From: Erigeron canadensis
Taxonomy: Eukaryota > Streptophyta > Magnoliopsida > Asterales > Asteraceae
NCBI RefSeq assembly: GCF_010389155.1
Contig: NC_057762.1
Location: 3,335,513-3,399,512, forward strand
Reading direction: 5' to 3'
DNA: 64,000 bases
Shown here: piece by piece, positions 10,991 to 22,329 of the stretch
Layout of the letters: every line of letters begins with the position of its first letter
Position numbering within the stretch: the stretch's first letter is position 1
Notes under the pieces: generated by a model
What the model saw: the letters and a program-made list of their open reading frames with translations, nothing else
Database searches by the model: none
Told to the model about the DNA's origin: nothing
Translations under genes and position numbers: made by a program

Positions 10991-11427
10991 TGTTTGTACA
11001 CCGAACCGGGGTTAGGATGAAGATAGGGTGATGGGTGTGCTTGTATTGTTTATTGGTGATTCCCCGAAGGTAGGGTTCTAGCCTCTTTACGCCAATTGAA
11101 CAAGATTGTTTGTAAGTATGTATGTGAACGTGTTGTATTATCTCTTGAAGGTCTTATGAGCTCCTATTTATAGGAGATAATTCGAGCGGGAAATGTTTGG
11201 CGCCAAAAGTAGACTTTCTCTAGGGTTTCCTAGGTCTTCGATCGGCTTCAACTTTTTCCTTAATTATCTGCTCTTAAGGAGGGAATCGAATCCCCTTATT
11301 TATGGATAATTAGTTCCTTCCTTTATTGCGTTATGTGATATCCGGCGTCCCTTCGCTCCGCAGGGTATTCTGTTAATCTTTCGAGAGGCAGGCTCTTTGT
11401 GTCACGTACAGGTTGGGTACACCATCA
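10991..11427 (-). mobile_element. 437-bp gypsy LTR, minus orientation
   Basis: On the minus strand the LTR starts TGATGGTGTACCCAACC and ends GGTGTACAAACA, giving TG...CA ends with short GGTGTAC-type similarity between them. A TATA box (CTATAAATAGG) lies at about 11164-11174, and the primer-binding-site-like sequence begins immediately outside at 10990. It is the 5' LTR of the truncated element to its left. No second LTR was found. Confidence 0.65.
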
Positions 11428-12393
11428 AACTTCCTCTGTTGTTCACAAATGCAACAGTAATTCAAAAAGCTTCAAGCCTTCAATCATCTAACATTTTCAT
11501 TTTTCAAATATTAATTATATATACAAGATTAACAACATAATAATCAAGTAAGCCAAGCATTGGAGTTCTCATAAGGGATGACCAACTATGTATAGGATAA
11601 TTAGTGTCATTTACTAAGCTGCAGAATTCCACTGAAACCAATCGGTAGATATTTTTGTCTAGATGCCATGTTTACATAACTTATAAATCATGTTGATGCT
11701 TCTTTCATTGTAAGCAAATCTGTAGCCTAGTTATCAGCTTTGAACCAAAATCAGTTTTAGCCAAATTAAAAATGAAGCAATTAAACGTTATTGCATGCAA
11801 AAACCAAGTAACCAGTTAACCACGTTTTGGTCATGTCAACTATCAAACAACTTATGGGCACTACTTACATTTTCACGCTTAAAACACAGCACAATCATAG
11901 ATATGACCGCACTACTATCACCGCTAAACCCAAATTTCAACACACATCTATCAACCACTTAATTAAAACACAACAAAATCTAAATGTGTAACCATGCAGA
12001 TCCCATTTCCGTTACTTTTATAAACAAACACACAGTATGCACCAATATTTGCATATGCTTTCATCATAAAATTTCCCGAACAAACGATTTTTATTTAACA
12101 ATATCATCCAAGCTATTTTCTAAAATCCCCCCTCCTTGTCCCAAATCAGTTTTAAACGCACTGTACCAAGAATAGCTTCAATCAAATGCAAATCAGTGTG
12201 TAGTTGTTAATTTGGGATTTTTGTTTGTAAACATAGATGTGTATATATAGAAGAAGAAGAAGAAGAATAAGAAGAAGAAGAAGGAGGGAGTTGGTTTTAT
12301 TTTTGTTGCTGTAAAACTGTAAAAGTAAAACATAGATATAGGAGGAGGAGGAGGAGGAAGAGGTAAAGAAAGTAAAACATAAACATATGGAAA
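11428..12393. other. Intergenic or possible 3' untranslated sequence with GAA/GGA runs
   Basis: No coding exon found. A (GAA)n-rich tract (12248-12292) and a (GGA)n tract (about 12341-12362) lie just downstream, in minus sense, of the terminal exon at 12394-12619 and may belong to its 3' UTR. Confidence 0.45.
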
Positions 12394-12619
12394 TCAAGAA
12401 ATGAAACCAAGTTTAGCAATGTTATTTTCAACGTTAATAAGCTTATACAAAGCATCAAGTCGATGGCCTATTTGTTGTATAAGACTAGGTCGAGACATAA
12501 AGGAATCGAATGGGAAGATTGGTGTAATTTTAAGATTGTATAGTGCTACTTGTAAATATTGTATGTACACCCTCGCCGGCGGTGAGTTGTTAATGAGAAT
12601 TTTACCAATAGGGTTGCAA
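12394..12619 (-). pseudogene. Orphan terminal exon of an unidentified plant protein
   Basis: On the minus strand a pyrimidine-rich TTTTTATAG acceptor ends at 12620. It opens a stop-free 74-codon frame that closes with TGA at 12394-12396. The peptide looks like a genuine conserved C-terminus: ARVYIQYLQVALYNLKITP, then FPFDSFMSRPSL, then HRLDALYKLINVENNIAKL, amphipathic and helix-forming. I cannot name the family. No upstream exon was found to the right, where sub-terminal repeats and an LTR follow, so this is either a captured or transposed exon, a gene broken by insertions, or a gene whose other exons I missed. Confidence 0.5.
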
Positions 12620-12944
12620 CTATAAAAATACTTCCAATATTAAATAATTATAACATACAATATTTTTATCTAAATAACTTACTTATATTAAATTTAAACA
12701 TATAAAATTTATATAATTATAATTTTAAAAATCGAGGTGTTACAATTAATGGTATACCAAATGCAATTTTTTGATATAAAATCTGGGTTTCTACATATGT
12801 ATGGATTTTTGGAGGTTTTATGCAATTTTAATTTTAAGGAATATTTTTTTTTTATTCGTGGATGGATAAGAAAAGAAAAAGTAGTAAAAATGAAATTAGT
12901 GGGAAAAAATTTGCAAAAAAACATGTATAATTAGGGACGAGCTT

Positions 12945-13185
12945 CCATCGGTAATTTAAAGATAATCATGCCATCCATAATACGTCGTAAACATGTCCGT
13001 TAGTAAAATGACTGTCACAAATTCGACCTTAAATGTGTCGTCGTAAATCTGTCGATAAATTTCTGGTTGCCGCAAAAATTATTATAGTGTCGTAAATTTG
13101 TCGTTAAGTGTGTCGTCGTACATCTGTCGATAAATATAAGAACCGTTCAAATCCGTCGATAAACTTTATCAAGGACGTTTTAGGT
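12945..13185. repeat. GTCGTAAATCTGTCGATAAA-type repeat cluster, probable DNA-transposon sub-terminal region
   Basis: Variants of TCGTCGTAAATCTGTCGATA recur at least five times: CGTCGTAAAC at 12982, then 13036, 13082, 13107 and CCGTCGATAAAC at about 13152. Dense short repeats of this kind are typical of sub-terminal regions of CACTA (En/Spm) and hAT elements. Coding remnants further right (13400-13560) are too degraded to classify. No terminal CACTA repeats were found. Confidence 0.5.
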
Positions 13186-13754
13186 TCGGACAAAATACAT
13201 CTCGTAACACGATTTGGAATGGATTTGGAACAGATTTTACCGTCGGTAATTTTGAATTTCCTAGCAGTAGGAGTTGATATGTTTTGTGAAACACGTCAAG
13301 CTTTATCATTTATCAATATCTAATCTTCATGTATGTTTCTCTTACTTTGATTTTCAAATGCAGTTATTTATAATCTTGTAATTTTATATAAGCATTTATT
13401 TATTTATTTTGTTATAGGAGCTTTTTATCACTAGAAAAGATGAGGTTTATCAAGATTTATAAAACAAACCTTGAATGACGTCTTATTCAACATCAATGGG
13501 TTCTAGAGACGTATCTATAGACATGTTTTTGAGTTTCAGACTAATCCCGACGTATAATATCAAATTCTTTTAACTTTAATTTAAGCTTCATTTATTTTTA
13601 TTAGAATTACAATTCATAATCATAAATATCTAAATTTTAGGTTGTTTCAAAATTGTTCATAATGTTTTGTCTAAAGACCAAATTCATGTTTTTTACAATC
13701 AAAACAAAAATCAAATGGTGTTTTTCGAATTCATATTTTTAACTGATTCCAAGT

Positions 13755-14910
13755 TGTTAGAATATGAACACATAAAACATACAAGATTACGAATAAACGC
13801 AACGGAAGAAATCGAAACATATATGTAATCACATTAATTAACAAAGAGAGAATCGAGATGTGTACCTTATATGCAAAGATCCAATTGAGATAATAATAAT
13901 AAGATTATTATTAATACTTAGGGTTTAAAGCAAAACTCCTCCACGATCGCACACTAGACACCCCGAATAATGTATGCTAGTACCCCGATCACGAACCTAA
14001 ACAACCATTTGTTTAAAACCCTTAAACTTAAAAATCGAAACCGAAAACCCTTTAGAGGAGGGGGATCGGCTGAACTAAAGAAAGAGGGAGAGAAGAGAAT
14101 TTGTTTTGTGAATGAATGAATGAAAACCTAGAATTAACCCTTGTATTTATAGGGAACAATTAGGTTAACATTGTCTTGAAAAACAAGTTAAGTTAAGGCT
14201 TAAAAGGCCCTTAACCAAATCGTCCCCCATGATGGACCTTAGGTCCAAGTCCATTTTCCAATTTTCACATTTTAATCCTCCTTTTTAATCAACTAAATAT
14301 AATTAACCCTTTAATTATGTTTAATTAATTATTTCGTGATCAAACTAATTAATATATTACTTTAATATATCAATTGTTATTATCGAGTTACCGTGTCATT
14401 TTGTGTGACCCCGTAGACTTAAACTATTCCCGGACATGCGACTTATAATAATATGATCATAAGCCAACACAAGTTTAGAACTTTTGTTCTAGTTAGTCAA
14501 TAGTTGGGTTTTTTAAAGTTCGTTTTGATGGAGGCCTAAGTATAGAAGCCCAAGCCCTTTTGTGTTTGGAAGGTCAAGACATTAAGAAAAAGAGACTTTC
14601 ACTAAAATGAGCATAACTTTTGCTATAGAGCTCCGATTTTGACGTATGACCAGTCAAAATGACCGTCGAAAAGAGGAGCATCAAGCTGCAAACAACCAAA
14701 GGCGGTTTGGGTCAGTCTTCGGGCCCAAAAACGCCATTTTCTATGATGCAGGCCTTTTTAGTAGTTTTTCGGTGGATTTTGTTTTCGTTATAACTTTTCG
14801 ACCCACTTGTAATTTTGGGGCCCGGTCGAATTTTGCATGCTTATTTATATCATTGTAGACATGGGAAAATGATCCGTTTATCATAAATCAAAAGTTCATT
14901 TTTCCCTACA
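13755..14910 (-). mobile_element. 1156-bp copia-like LTR with primer-binding-site remnant, minus orientation
   Basis: On the minus strand it begins TGTAGGGAAAAATGAAC (14910) and ends GTTCATATTCTAACA (13755). The start and end share a short inverted GAAC/GTTC motif as well as TG...CA ends. Outside its 3' end the sequence reads ACTTGGAATCAG, a decayed form of the TTGGTATCAGAGC junction seen after copia 5' LTRs (complement of initiator tRNA-Met). A TATA box (CCCTATAAATACAAGG) lies at about 14138-14153. The internal region is truncated and no second LTR is visible. Confidence 0.7.
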
Positions 14911-15154
14911 CTTGTGTGTGTTGTGTGAAATTGCCTAATTTTCGGTATTCTATTTGAATCAACGAAATACTAAAAGAATTGTTTCTGGGTATTCTTAGAA
15001 TCAACAGAATTAATTAGTTATCATAAATTTCCGTCTGCGTCACGTTTTAAATTATAGTAGTAATTAAGACATCAAAATTGTTAGTACCTTTATGTGTTTT
15101 ACCATCAATGGACGTCGCTTAAGAATACCCGGGACCGTTGAAAGCTACTTTGAC

Positions 15155-15490
15155 TCTCCCAGGACCCGAGAGCTGGAAAGAAAGATTACATAGGTGATTT
15201 CAATGGCAAACCTATCGGTAAAGGATTATATATTGTGACCATGAAAAATTACCCAAATCCATCCCAGAAAGTTGTCTTATATAAGTGTGAGTTTTAAATT
15301 TGTCTATAAAATAAATCTTGACCGTGCCGAAACCCGACAGCTCGAGTAGAAAGATTACGTGGTGTTTTCGACGGCAAGCATGTTGGTAAATGATTGTATG
15401 TTGTGACAATGAAAAATTACCCAAATCCATCCCCGAAACTTGTCTAATTTAATTGTGAATTTCAATTTTGTCTATGAAAAATTCCTGATG
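15155..15490. repeat. Two-copy imperfect tandem repeat, ~165 bp unit
   Basis: Units at about 15158-15322 and 15323-15490 share ATGAAAAATTACCCAAATCC and AGAAAGATTAC blocks in the same order and spacing. They are non-coding. Divergence is clear, so the duplication is old. Confidence 0.65.
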
Positions 15491-15679
15491 TTACTCTTGT
15501 TTATCTTTACACCAAAAATTTCATTTATCTTATTTTTCAGTTAAAGATATGATATGAATGTCATAGTTTTCTTTAATTATCTTTTTGTTAAGATTGAATT
15601 CAGTAGTATATACTTGTATCGTTGTATCAAACAAGCATTGTCAACTCCGGAATAGAAAGGTTTCAAATAGAACGAGAAA

Positions 15680-15790
15680 AATGGAATCGCGCGTTACAGC
15701 GGCGATGGAGGTGGCAGCGGTGGTGGTGATGTAATAGCGGCGTGGTGGCGGTGATGGGTGGTGGTGGTGAGCGGCAGTAGCGGCGGATAA
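15680..15790 (-). mobile_element. Helitron-like relic end with GGTGGCGG tract
   Basis: TCGCGCGTTACAGCGGCGA followed by about 90 bp of GGTGGCGGTGATGG-type repeats. The same arrangement, a CCGCGCA-type hairpin abutting a G/T-rich triplet tract, recurs at 28610, 48545, 49031, 59616, 60782 and, in the opposite orientation, at 63,930. Confidence 0.4.
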
Positions 15791-16322
15791 ATGTAAGTTG
15801 TTATCAAATTTTTGATTTTTATTTCTTTATAACATTTCTTTGTGTTTTATGTCGTACGTTGTTATCAAGTTATAACTTTAAATATAATTTTTATCATCTA
15901 ACGTAATAAATATAAGGATAAATGTGTGAAAATTTGTTATAATTATTTAGTTTTACGTCGTAATATCTTATGATATTTAAATAAAAGATATTAATATGAA
16001 TATCAGTATATGGTACTTAGAATAATAAAAATAAATAAACAACTTTAAAAATGTCTGGTATCACAATTTTTCAACCTCTTTTATCTATGTTTGTTAAGTT
16101 ACGATATTATGTAAAAATAAATAAAACTTTCAACAGCTAAAATCTACATTTAACTTTATACACTTATTTTAAATTATTTTATAAAAGATATCCTGCCGTT
16201 CAAAAAAAAATAATTTCTGATACAATTAAAACACTTAAATATTATAGTATCATTATATCTCAACGTGTTTTATACATAATATGAATTTTGTATAAGTTAT
16301 AACTAAAACATAATATGTTTAA

Positions 16323-16352
16323 CTCGCATATTTTGCGGGAAAATAATCTAGG
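16323..16352 (+). mobile_element. Helitron-like 3' end
   Basis: Hairpin CTCGCA/TGCGGG (16323-16339, with one G-T pair) followed 8 nt later by CTAG (16348-16351). The 5' end was not found; about 160 bp from the GH9 stop codon. Confidence 0.4.
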
Positions 16353-16508
16353 TTCATTATAAAGCTAATAATTTCAACTCAATCAATTAATCATAACCTA
16401 TATACACTCATCACACAAGTTGTATATTTCTGAGATGGAATTCACTAAGCCTACACAAACACATACTGTAACACGATACTGCGTGTAACACAAATAAGAT
16501 GCATGAAA

Positions 16509-19500
16509 TCATGTGAAAGATGTCACCACGGATGAGGTTGTAAGCAAACCAGAAAGAAGGCCGACTATGGCTGCACTGTTGTAAGTACTTGGTTCAGTTT
16601 GCATTGAGTTGTTGCGTGAATCTACAAATGACTCATTTAGGAATGGTCCACCAACAAGTGCCCCAGTTGCTACATTTGGGTTAGGTTGATCTGATTCGAG
16701 CCATTTCCAACCATCAGAACAGCGGGTGGTTGCATCAGTAGGTATTGAGGCTCCTCTATGGTGTACATATTGTGAATATTTGTCACCATATCCGACAAGA
16801 TAACTCATCTTCATCGGATTGTCTCCCAATACATAATTAGCCTGATACAGATTGAATCATGCAAGTATCAGATAAAGAAGGCAATTTGGACCTACTTGTA
16901 AAACTAGCTCCATTTGGTAATTTAACTCGGATGGGTCAGCTGGGTAAGATAAAATTATAACATAGAAGAGAACGCGTCAAGCAGGTTGAATACTTGAATT
17001 TCTATAAAAAAAAAAAAAAAAAAATGGTCCTATTTAAATGCTTACAATCTCAAATTGTTTTACTTAGAATATTAAAAAAACTCAAGTATGATTATTAAGA
17101 AGGTAAGTGGTTGCAATTCATGTTTCATATTGTAAAACTAAGAAGGTAAGTGTGTTTTCCAGCAGCAGGTAGGGAAGCTCAATGCATGTGATTATTTGGT
17201 GGTGCATGTGATGTAATTGATGGTGGTGTTGGTGATAAACAGAAGTAAACGAGAAAAGAGAGGTGTAAGGAGAAGAGAAATAGAAGAAGATAAGAGATAT
17301 GAGTGAAACATATATTAGAGGATAAAAAACGTTTGAACAATTTAAATGGAATTTTACTTAGGTGGACAATGAGGAAAATTAATTGCTTTTCCATACCAAT
17401 AGCCCAGTAAAAACACATTTCTTTCATGTTAAAACGAACAAATTAAAAATTTCACAATTTATATTTACAATAAAATATAAGTATCTTTCACTACCTTTTT
17501 CGATAACATTAACAGGATTAGTGGATTTGAAGTTTTTAAAAACAAGGTTAAGAAGAAGGCAAGTAATTAGTAATTTTTTTCTTATATAACTACAATAACC
17601 AAGCATCAGATCCTGATTACTGAGTCTCTTGTGTGTGACTGGATCGGTTTTATATTATCCAAACAGCCCCATGGATTATTATTTTAACAATATAGTTTCT
17701 AATGAGCATATAAATACTTAATGTATAAGCTATTTATAGAACTGAAAAGGGCACAAAAAATGTTGGCAGAACAAGCGATTTAACCCAACTGATGTTGTCC
17801 ATAATAAAAGATTAAAAGTTACCCGTCTGAGAACTAGGTCTCCGATGGTAATTATATGAAGCATACCTGTGATGCGGCAAATTTTCGAAGATCTAAAGCT
17901 GAAAAGGCGTCTGCATCACATTGGATTTTTTTGGTCTGAGATGTACGCATGTAATCACTATAAATGACTGCTAAAAATGCAGAAGCTACAGGATGCTGTA
18001 ATGCGTTCCAGTCACTGATCCAGATTAGACCACCTGTCATGTTGACATGATAGAGTAAGATACACCAAGCACTAAAAATAAAATGAACACATATGCTCAC
18101 ACAAAATCAAAAAAATACTTCTTGTTCTGCTTGTGGTTGCTGTTGGAGATTTTGGCAGAAGGCCACACATAACAGCCTCAGCAGTCTTTCTGTACTTCTT
18201 GAAATCCACATTTGTAGCAATTTTTGAATCAAAGAAGCTTACTCTTGATAAAAGAACCTGCACTCCGTCATTATGCTTTAGACTAGTATTCAGAAGAGGT
18301 GGCATTTTTTACACCCTTAATGGGTCCATATGGGTTGCAATTCATCTCAAACGGGTCAAATAGAAAAAAGTTAGCTAAACAAACAGGTCAAATGACAAAT
18401 GGTATGAAAGTCGCTGAAAGTCTACTTTTGTTGCATAGAATCTCTTACTCATCTATTAAAAGATACGAAGAGAGTGTTTGTAGGCCAATCTAACCCATTC
18501 TAAAATAATGTTTCAGCCCAAATCAGTTTTTACCTAATACTCAACCCCGCAACCCGTCAATTCTATAAACTAATGGTCCGCAATAGCCAACTAGAAAACC
18601 ATGGGCACCAATACAGCAAGAAGATGCATTATCAAATTCACTCACATATAAGGTTTAAATTAGAGAGTTCGGAATGTGTATTATCTCTAACAGATAAAAT
18701 ATATGTAAAAAAAACCCCGTCAGTTTATTTAAAATTTATAGCTAAGGTATCAGGTTCGATCGATCCCTGCTTGGCACAAAAAATAATTCCTTTAAGGTAA
18801 CCGTTACCAATGAAGCCTAGGCCCACATGTGAAGTTTAAGTACGCGGGTTTGATCCTTCGGGGTGCCCAAATCATGTGGGGATTAGGTTGGAAGTATTGT
18901 ACCGGCATCATATGGCTCATACTGGGTGAGTCAATGGGTATCCTTTTTTTATATATATAATTTATAGCTTTCGTAATATCATATAACTCCTGTTCTGTAA
19001 TCATAACTAACAAACAAATCATCTATAAAAAATTTAAATCTTTCGATAAATTACAGGGGTTAAGCCTCCGCCCAAACCAAAACTACCCATTATCTGACCC
19101 ATCTATTTTGCCACCCCTAGTAAAAGTACTGGTCAGCTTTACCTGGAGCCCGGGGAGCTTGTCATCCCAGCTGAACCAAGTAGGACTTCCCCAATTAGCA
19201 TAGCTTTCTCCATTACTTCCAGTTACATAGTCAAGATAAGTGCTATCCCTTGTTGCATGATAGAGCCAACTAGCTGCCCATAAAAGTTCATCACCATAAC
19301 CAGTTGAATTGTAATATGTCTGAACTTCAGGGATGTTTTCACTGTAAACTCCTCTGTGTTCATCAGCAAACTTAAACAACTCTTTAGCATGCTTGAGAAG
19401 CAATTTTGAGTATGTGGAATCACTAGACTTAAACACTAATGATGCAGATGCCATGGCTGCGGCAGCTTCGGCTGCAACTTCTGTTCCTGGAGTAGAAGCG

Positions 19501-21382
19501 TTTATTTGTATTAACGGCCTTTTCTCGGTCATATCTTCAGGTCTATCCCAACATTTGTGGTCAAGATCTGGATCACCCACCTGAAAAGGGAAATCAGCTA
19601 AGTAAATAAAGTAATAAATAACTTGCATGTCAGATATGACTTCAAAAACTATATTGTTACAACAATAATATACTTTCTTTTTTGGAGAAAGGAAATATAA
19701 GCGGTTGCTTGCATTAAAAATACACATCAAAACACTTTCGAGGTTCAACCCACCTAATATGCTCCTATATAGCCCCAAACCCCCTATATTTTACCCTTTT
19801 TACCTATTAAAGATCAAACATAACCGAATTGACCCACATAAGAATAAGATAAGAAATCACAAGAGATGTTGTGACATGACTGTTGACTACAAGAGTAAAC
19901 TGTAAATCTAGCAAACTGGGCAGGTCGAGCGGTTTTCGTAACAGGTTAAAGTGAGTAATTTTTGGTGTGACTTGAAATGGGCCAATGTAAACCACCATAA
20001 TACACTACATGTCCTAAACTTCTGTTATGTTTTGTATATAACTAGTATGCCATAAATGATTACAAAATCATATTCTTTGATCTAAGTTTTTGAATTGAAT
20101 GATTTAAGAGGTTTGATTCATTAGAAATAACTTTGGGCGACTTTCATCCCGTTTGATCAGTTCTACCCATTCATCCCATTTCCTTTTAAAGAAAAAGCTT
20201 TTATTTCATGCTTTCACCAATTCAAAGCATACTTAAATCAAACTTGCCAACTTTAGCAAAATTAAATGTGAAGCTACACGAATCTGAGAATTATGTTTAC
20301 CTGAATGTATAGCACATTAGGTTCAGGATGAGCATTCACAAAGAAGTCAGTGATCCATCTAAGCGAGTCTTTGGCAGATTGCAATTGACCAGCTGCATTC
20401 ATCTGATCACCATACTCGAGGATAGCCCAAGAAAGAACGGTGGCTGTGTAAGCCATTGGAAATCCAAACTTCATATGATCTCCAGCATCATACATTCCCT
20501 TAGAAAGATCCAAACTAGCCTCTTTCCCATCTTGTAAACCCGAGTCCCCCCTCCATGATATCTCATTATCTACCAACTTACCAGCTACAACATAGAAAAT
20601 CTAATGAATAACGATGAATCTAATATGACCCATCTCATGAAACAAAAAGACAAATAAAACATGACTAGTGCAGCTTTTCCTAAAAGAAAAGTAGGTAAAA
20701 TGTACTAGTTTGTTAAACAAGGTTATACATGAAGTGACATCGTTATCTCATGAAGCAAGCCAACATAGATTATTCTTTTTACTTCATATTCATAGTCACT
20801 CCATTCTAAAATTAGAATGTGCTTTTACTTTTAGTAGTCAAACCAAAGCCTTGAAAATCAAATTACTAATCATCATCTAACAACATTAATATTAAAGGGT
20901 ATGCACATCCATACACTCAAATGGCTATATATATATATATATATATAGATCCGCCCCTGAATATCACGTCAAACATGTGTATATATTCCAAATCTAATAC
21001 TAGTAATCATTTAAGTCAATTCAGTCTACTAACTTAAATGCACTCAATGACTAGAATTTAAAAAGGAAAAATAGGTGCATGCATCATCCTTCCTACATTA
21101 TATCTATAGATATAGCATACAAAAAAGTAGTTATACTTATAAATATGACTACTACTAAGTGAGCTCACATTTTTGGATATCGAAAAACTGGAGGGCAATC
21201 TTGAGAGCATCACCATACTTCTTAGTAACAGCTCCGGGAGGACCCGGAACCCCACCATCGTCGTCGTCATTGTGATGAAACTTGTTTCTCAATGTAAGTC
21301 CAATCGCTAAGGCGATCGCCGCGACTACAATAAACGCAATAAACCATCCCATACATCCCCCAGATTTCTCTCCTTTCCCCAT
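16509..21382 (-). CDS. GH9B7: Membrane-anchored endo-beta-1,4-glucanase, GH9 family (GH9B7 / endoglucanase 10-like)
   Basis: CDS exons (minus order): 21382-21169, 20584-20301, 19580-19143, 18257-18119, 18033-17867, 16841-16509; 524 aa, all GT-AG, phases consistent. Hydrolyses internal beta-1,4-glucan bonds, acting in cell-wall/cellulose metabolism. Residues 12-31 are one hydrophobic segment (WFIAFIVVAAIALAIGL) after a short Lys-rich N-terminus, so it is a type II membrane anchor, not a cleaved secretion signal. Catalytic features: DAGD at 104-107, the HHRGAS histidine near 442, and DSRNNSMQTEPSTYN with Asp488 and Glu497. Length and wording match Arabidopsis At1g75680 (about 525 aa) closely, from memory. 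The GAA ATG GGG start at 21382 is the first in-frame ATG. A 5'-UTR intron (about 21420-21814) is plausible. Intron 3 contains a SINE. Confidence 0.93.
18745..18949 (+). mobile_element. tRNA-derived SINE (family A) in intron 3 of the GH9 gene
   Basis: Contains a B-box-like GGTTCGATCGATCCC (with a 4-bp CGAT duplication), the family body (ACCAATGAAGCCTAGGCCCA, TCGGGGTGCCCAAATCATG), and a T-rich 3' end. It is antisense to the GH9 gene and about 85% like the fuller copy at 51118-51393. The A-box end is missing or decayed. Confidence 0.7.
20925..20949. repeat. (TA)n microsatellite in GH9 intron 1
   Basis: About 25 bp of alternating T and A between exons 1 and 2 of the GH9 gene. Confidence 0.85.
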
Positions 21383-21865
21383 TTCCTCCAACTTCTAATT
21401 AAAACCACTTTCCTCAGATCTAAACAATAAAGTAATTTTACAATGTGAATACCATACTATATATTATTTCAAGTTTAATGAACAAATCCCAATTAAGGGT
21501 AATTTAAATATTCAAACCTCTAAAACCCTGGTCAAACCCGACCCGTCTGTGTCCATATCTTGGACATAAAAATTTTTTAAAACTGATATCGCTAGCTAGT
21601 TGTCATTTATTATATATTTGAATTTGAATTCGTTAGGCGGGTTTGGTCCTATAATAGTGTTACAATGTCGATATTTATTCATATATTCGGATCTAATAAA
21701 AAATTTAAAACAAATATTAACAATGTAAGATCATAACAGGGGTTTTGGGGGTTTTTGATGAGAAAATTTAATGATGATTTATTTTATTACAATATGAATT
21801 AAGAATTTACAAACCTGAATGAATGAATGATAATGTGGTATAGATCTGAAGACTTTTGGGTTTTG

Positions 21866-21899
21866 GTGTGTACTGTGTGTGTGTGTGTGTGTGTGTGTC
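21866..21899. repeat. (GT)n microsatellite upstream of GH9
   Basis: An uninterrupted GT run of about 30 bp sits in the 5' leader or proximal promoter of the GH9 gene, about 480 bp from its start codon. It is likely to be length-polymorphic. Confidence 0.9.
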
Positions 21900-22329
21900 A
21901 GTTTGTTGTTGTGTTTATGAAGAAAACAAATTTAAAGGATGCTGAAATAGGAAAGTGAAATTTGTTCCACCGACAAATGGCGCGCTGGTTGGTTTGGTTT
22001 TTGTTGTAGCTTTGCTTTGTGTATTTTCTTTACTTTTTTACAGGGAGTTGGTGGCGGATGTTATTCCAGATTATCTTTGACATAATCAAAATAAAAGGTT
22101 GTTACATTGCTTTCGCCAACATTTTACTAAACCCAATAACAATAATAATAATAATGAGTTACTAGTAAGTTACTAAGTTATAAGGCCCGTGTTGCGGGGT
22201 TTAATTGTCGTGTTGTCTAATTAACGTTTTAGGATAGGTTTATTTAAATGTAAAAATCCAAAAAGTAACACGAAAGTTTAGACCCGTACGGGATTCAAAT
22301 ACTGGTAAAATTCGAATAGTTGTAAAAAA

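Noticed and set aside
12182..12397. Minus-strand ORF rich in Ser/Leu/Tyr repeats
   Set aside because: It is produced by translating (GAA)n and (GGA)n microsatellites; probably 3' UTR or intergenic.
12401..12625. Plus-strand ORF with CKYCMYTLAGGE, recalling the cysteine-rich part of ORANGE proteins
   Set aside because: It is antisense to a better exon (acceptor, open frame, stop) at 12394-12619, lacks the other CXXC repeats and has no splice context.
16509..21391. Extending the GH9 start three codons upstream to residues MEE
   Set aside because: The codon at 21391-21389 is TTG, not ATG; the first true in-frame ATG is at 21382.
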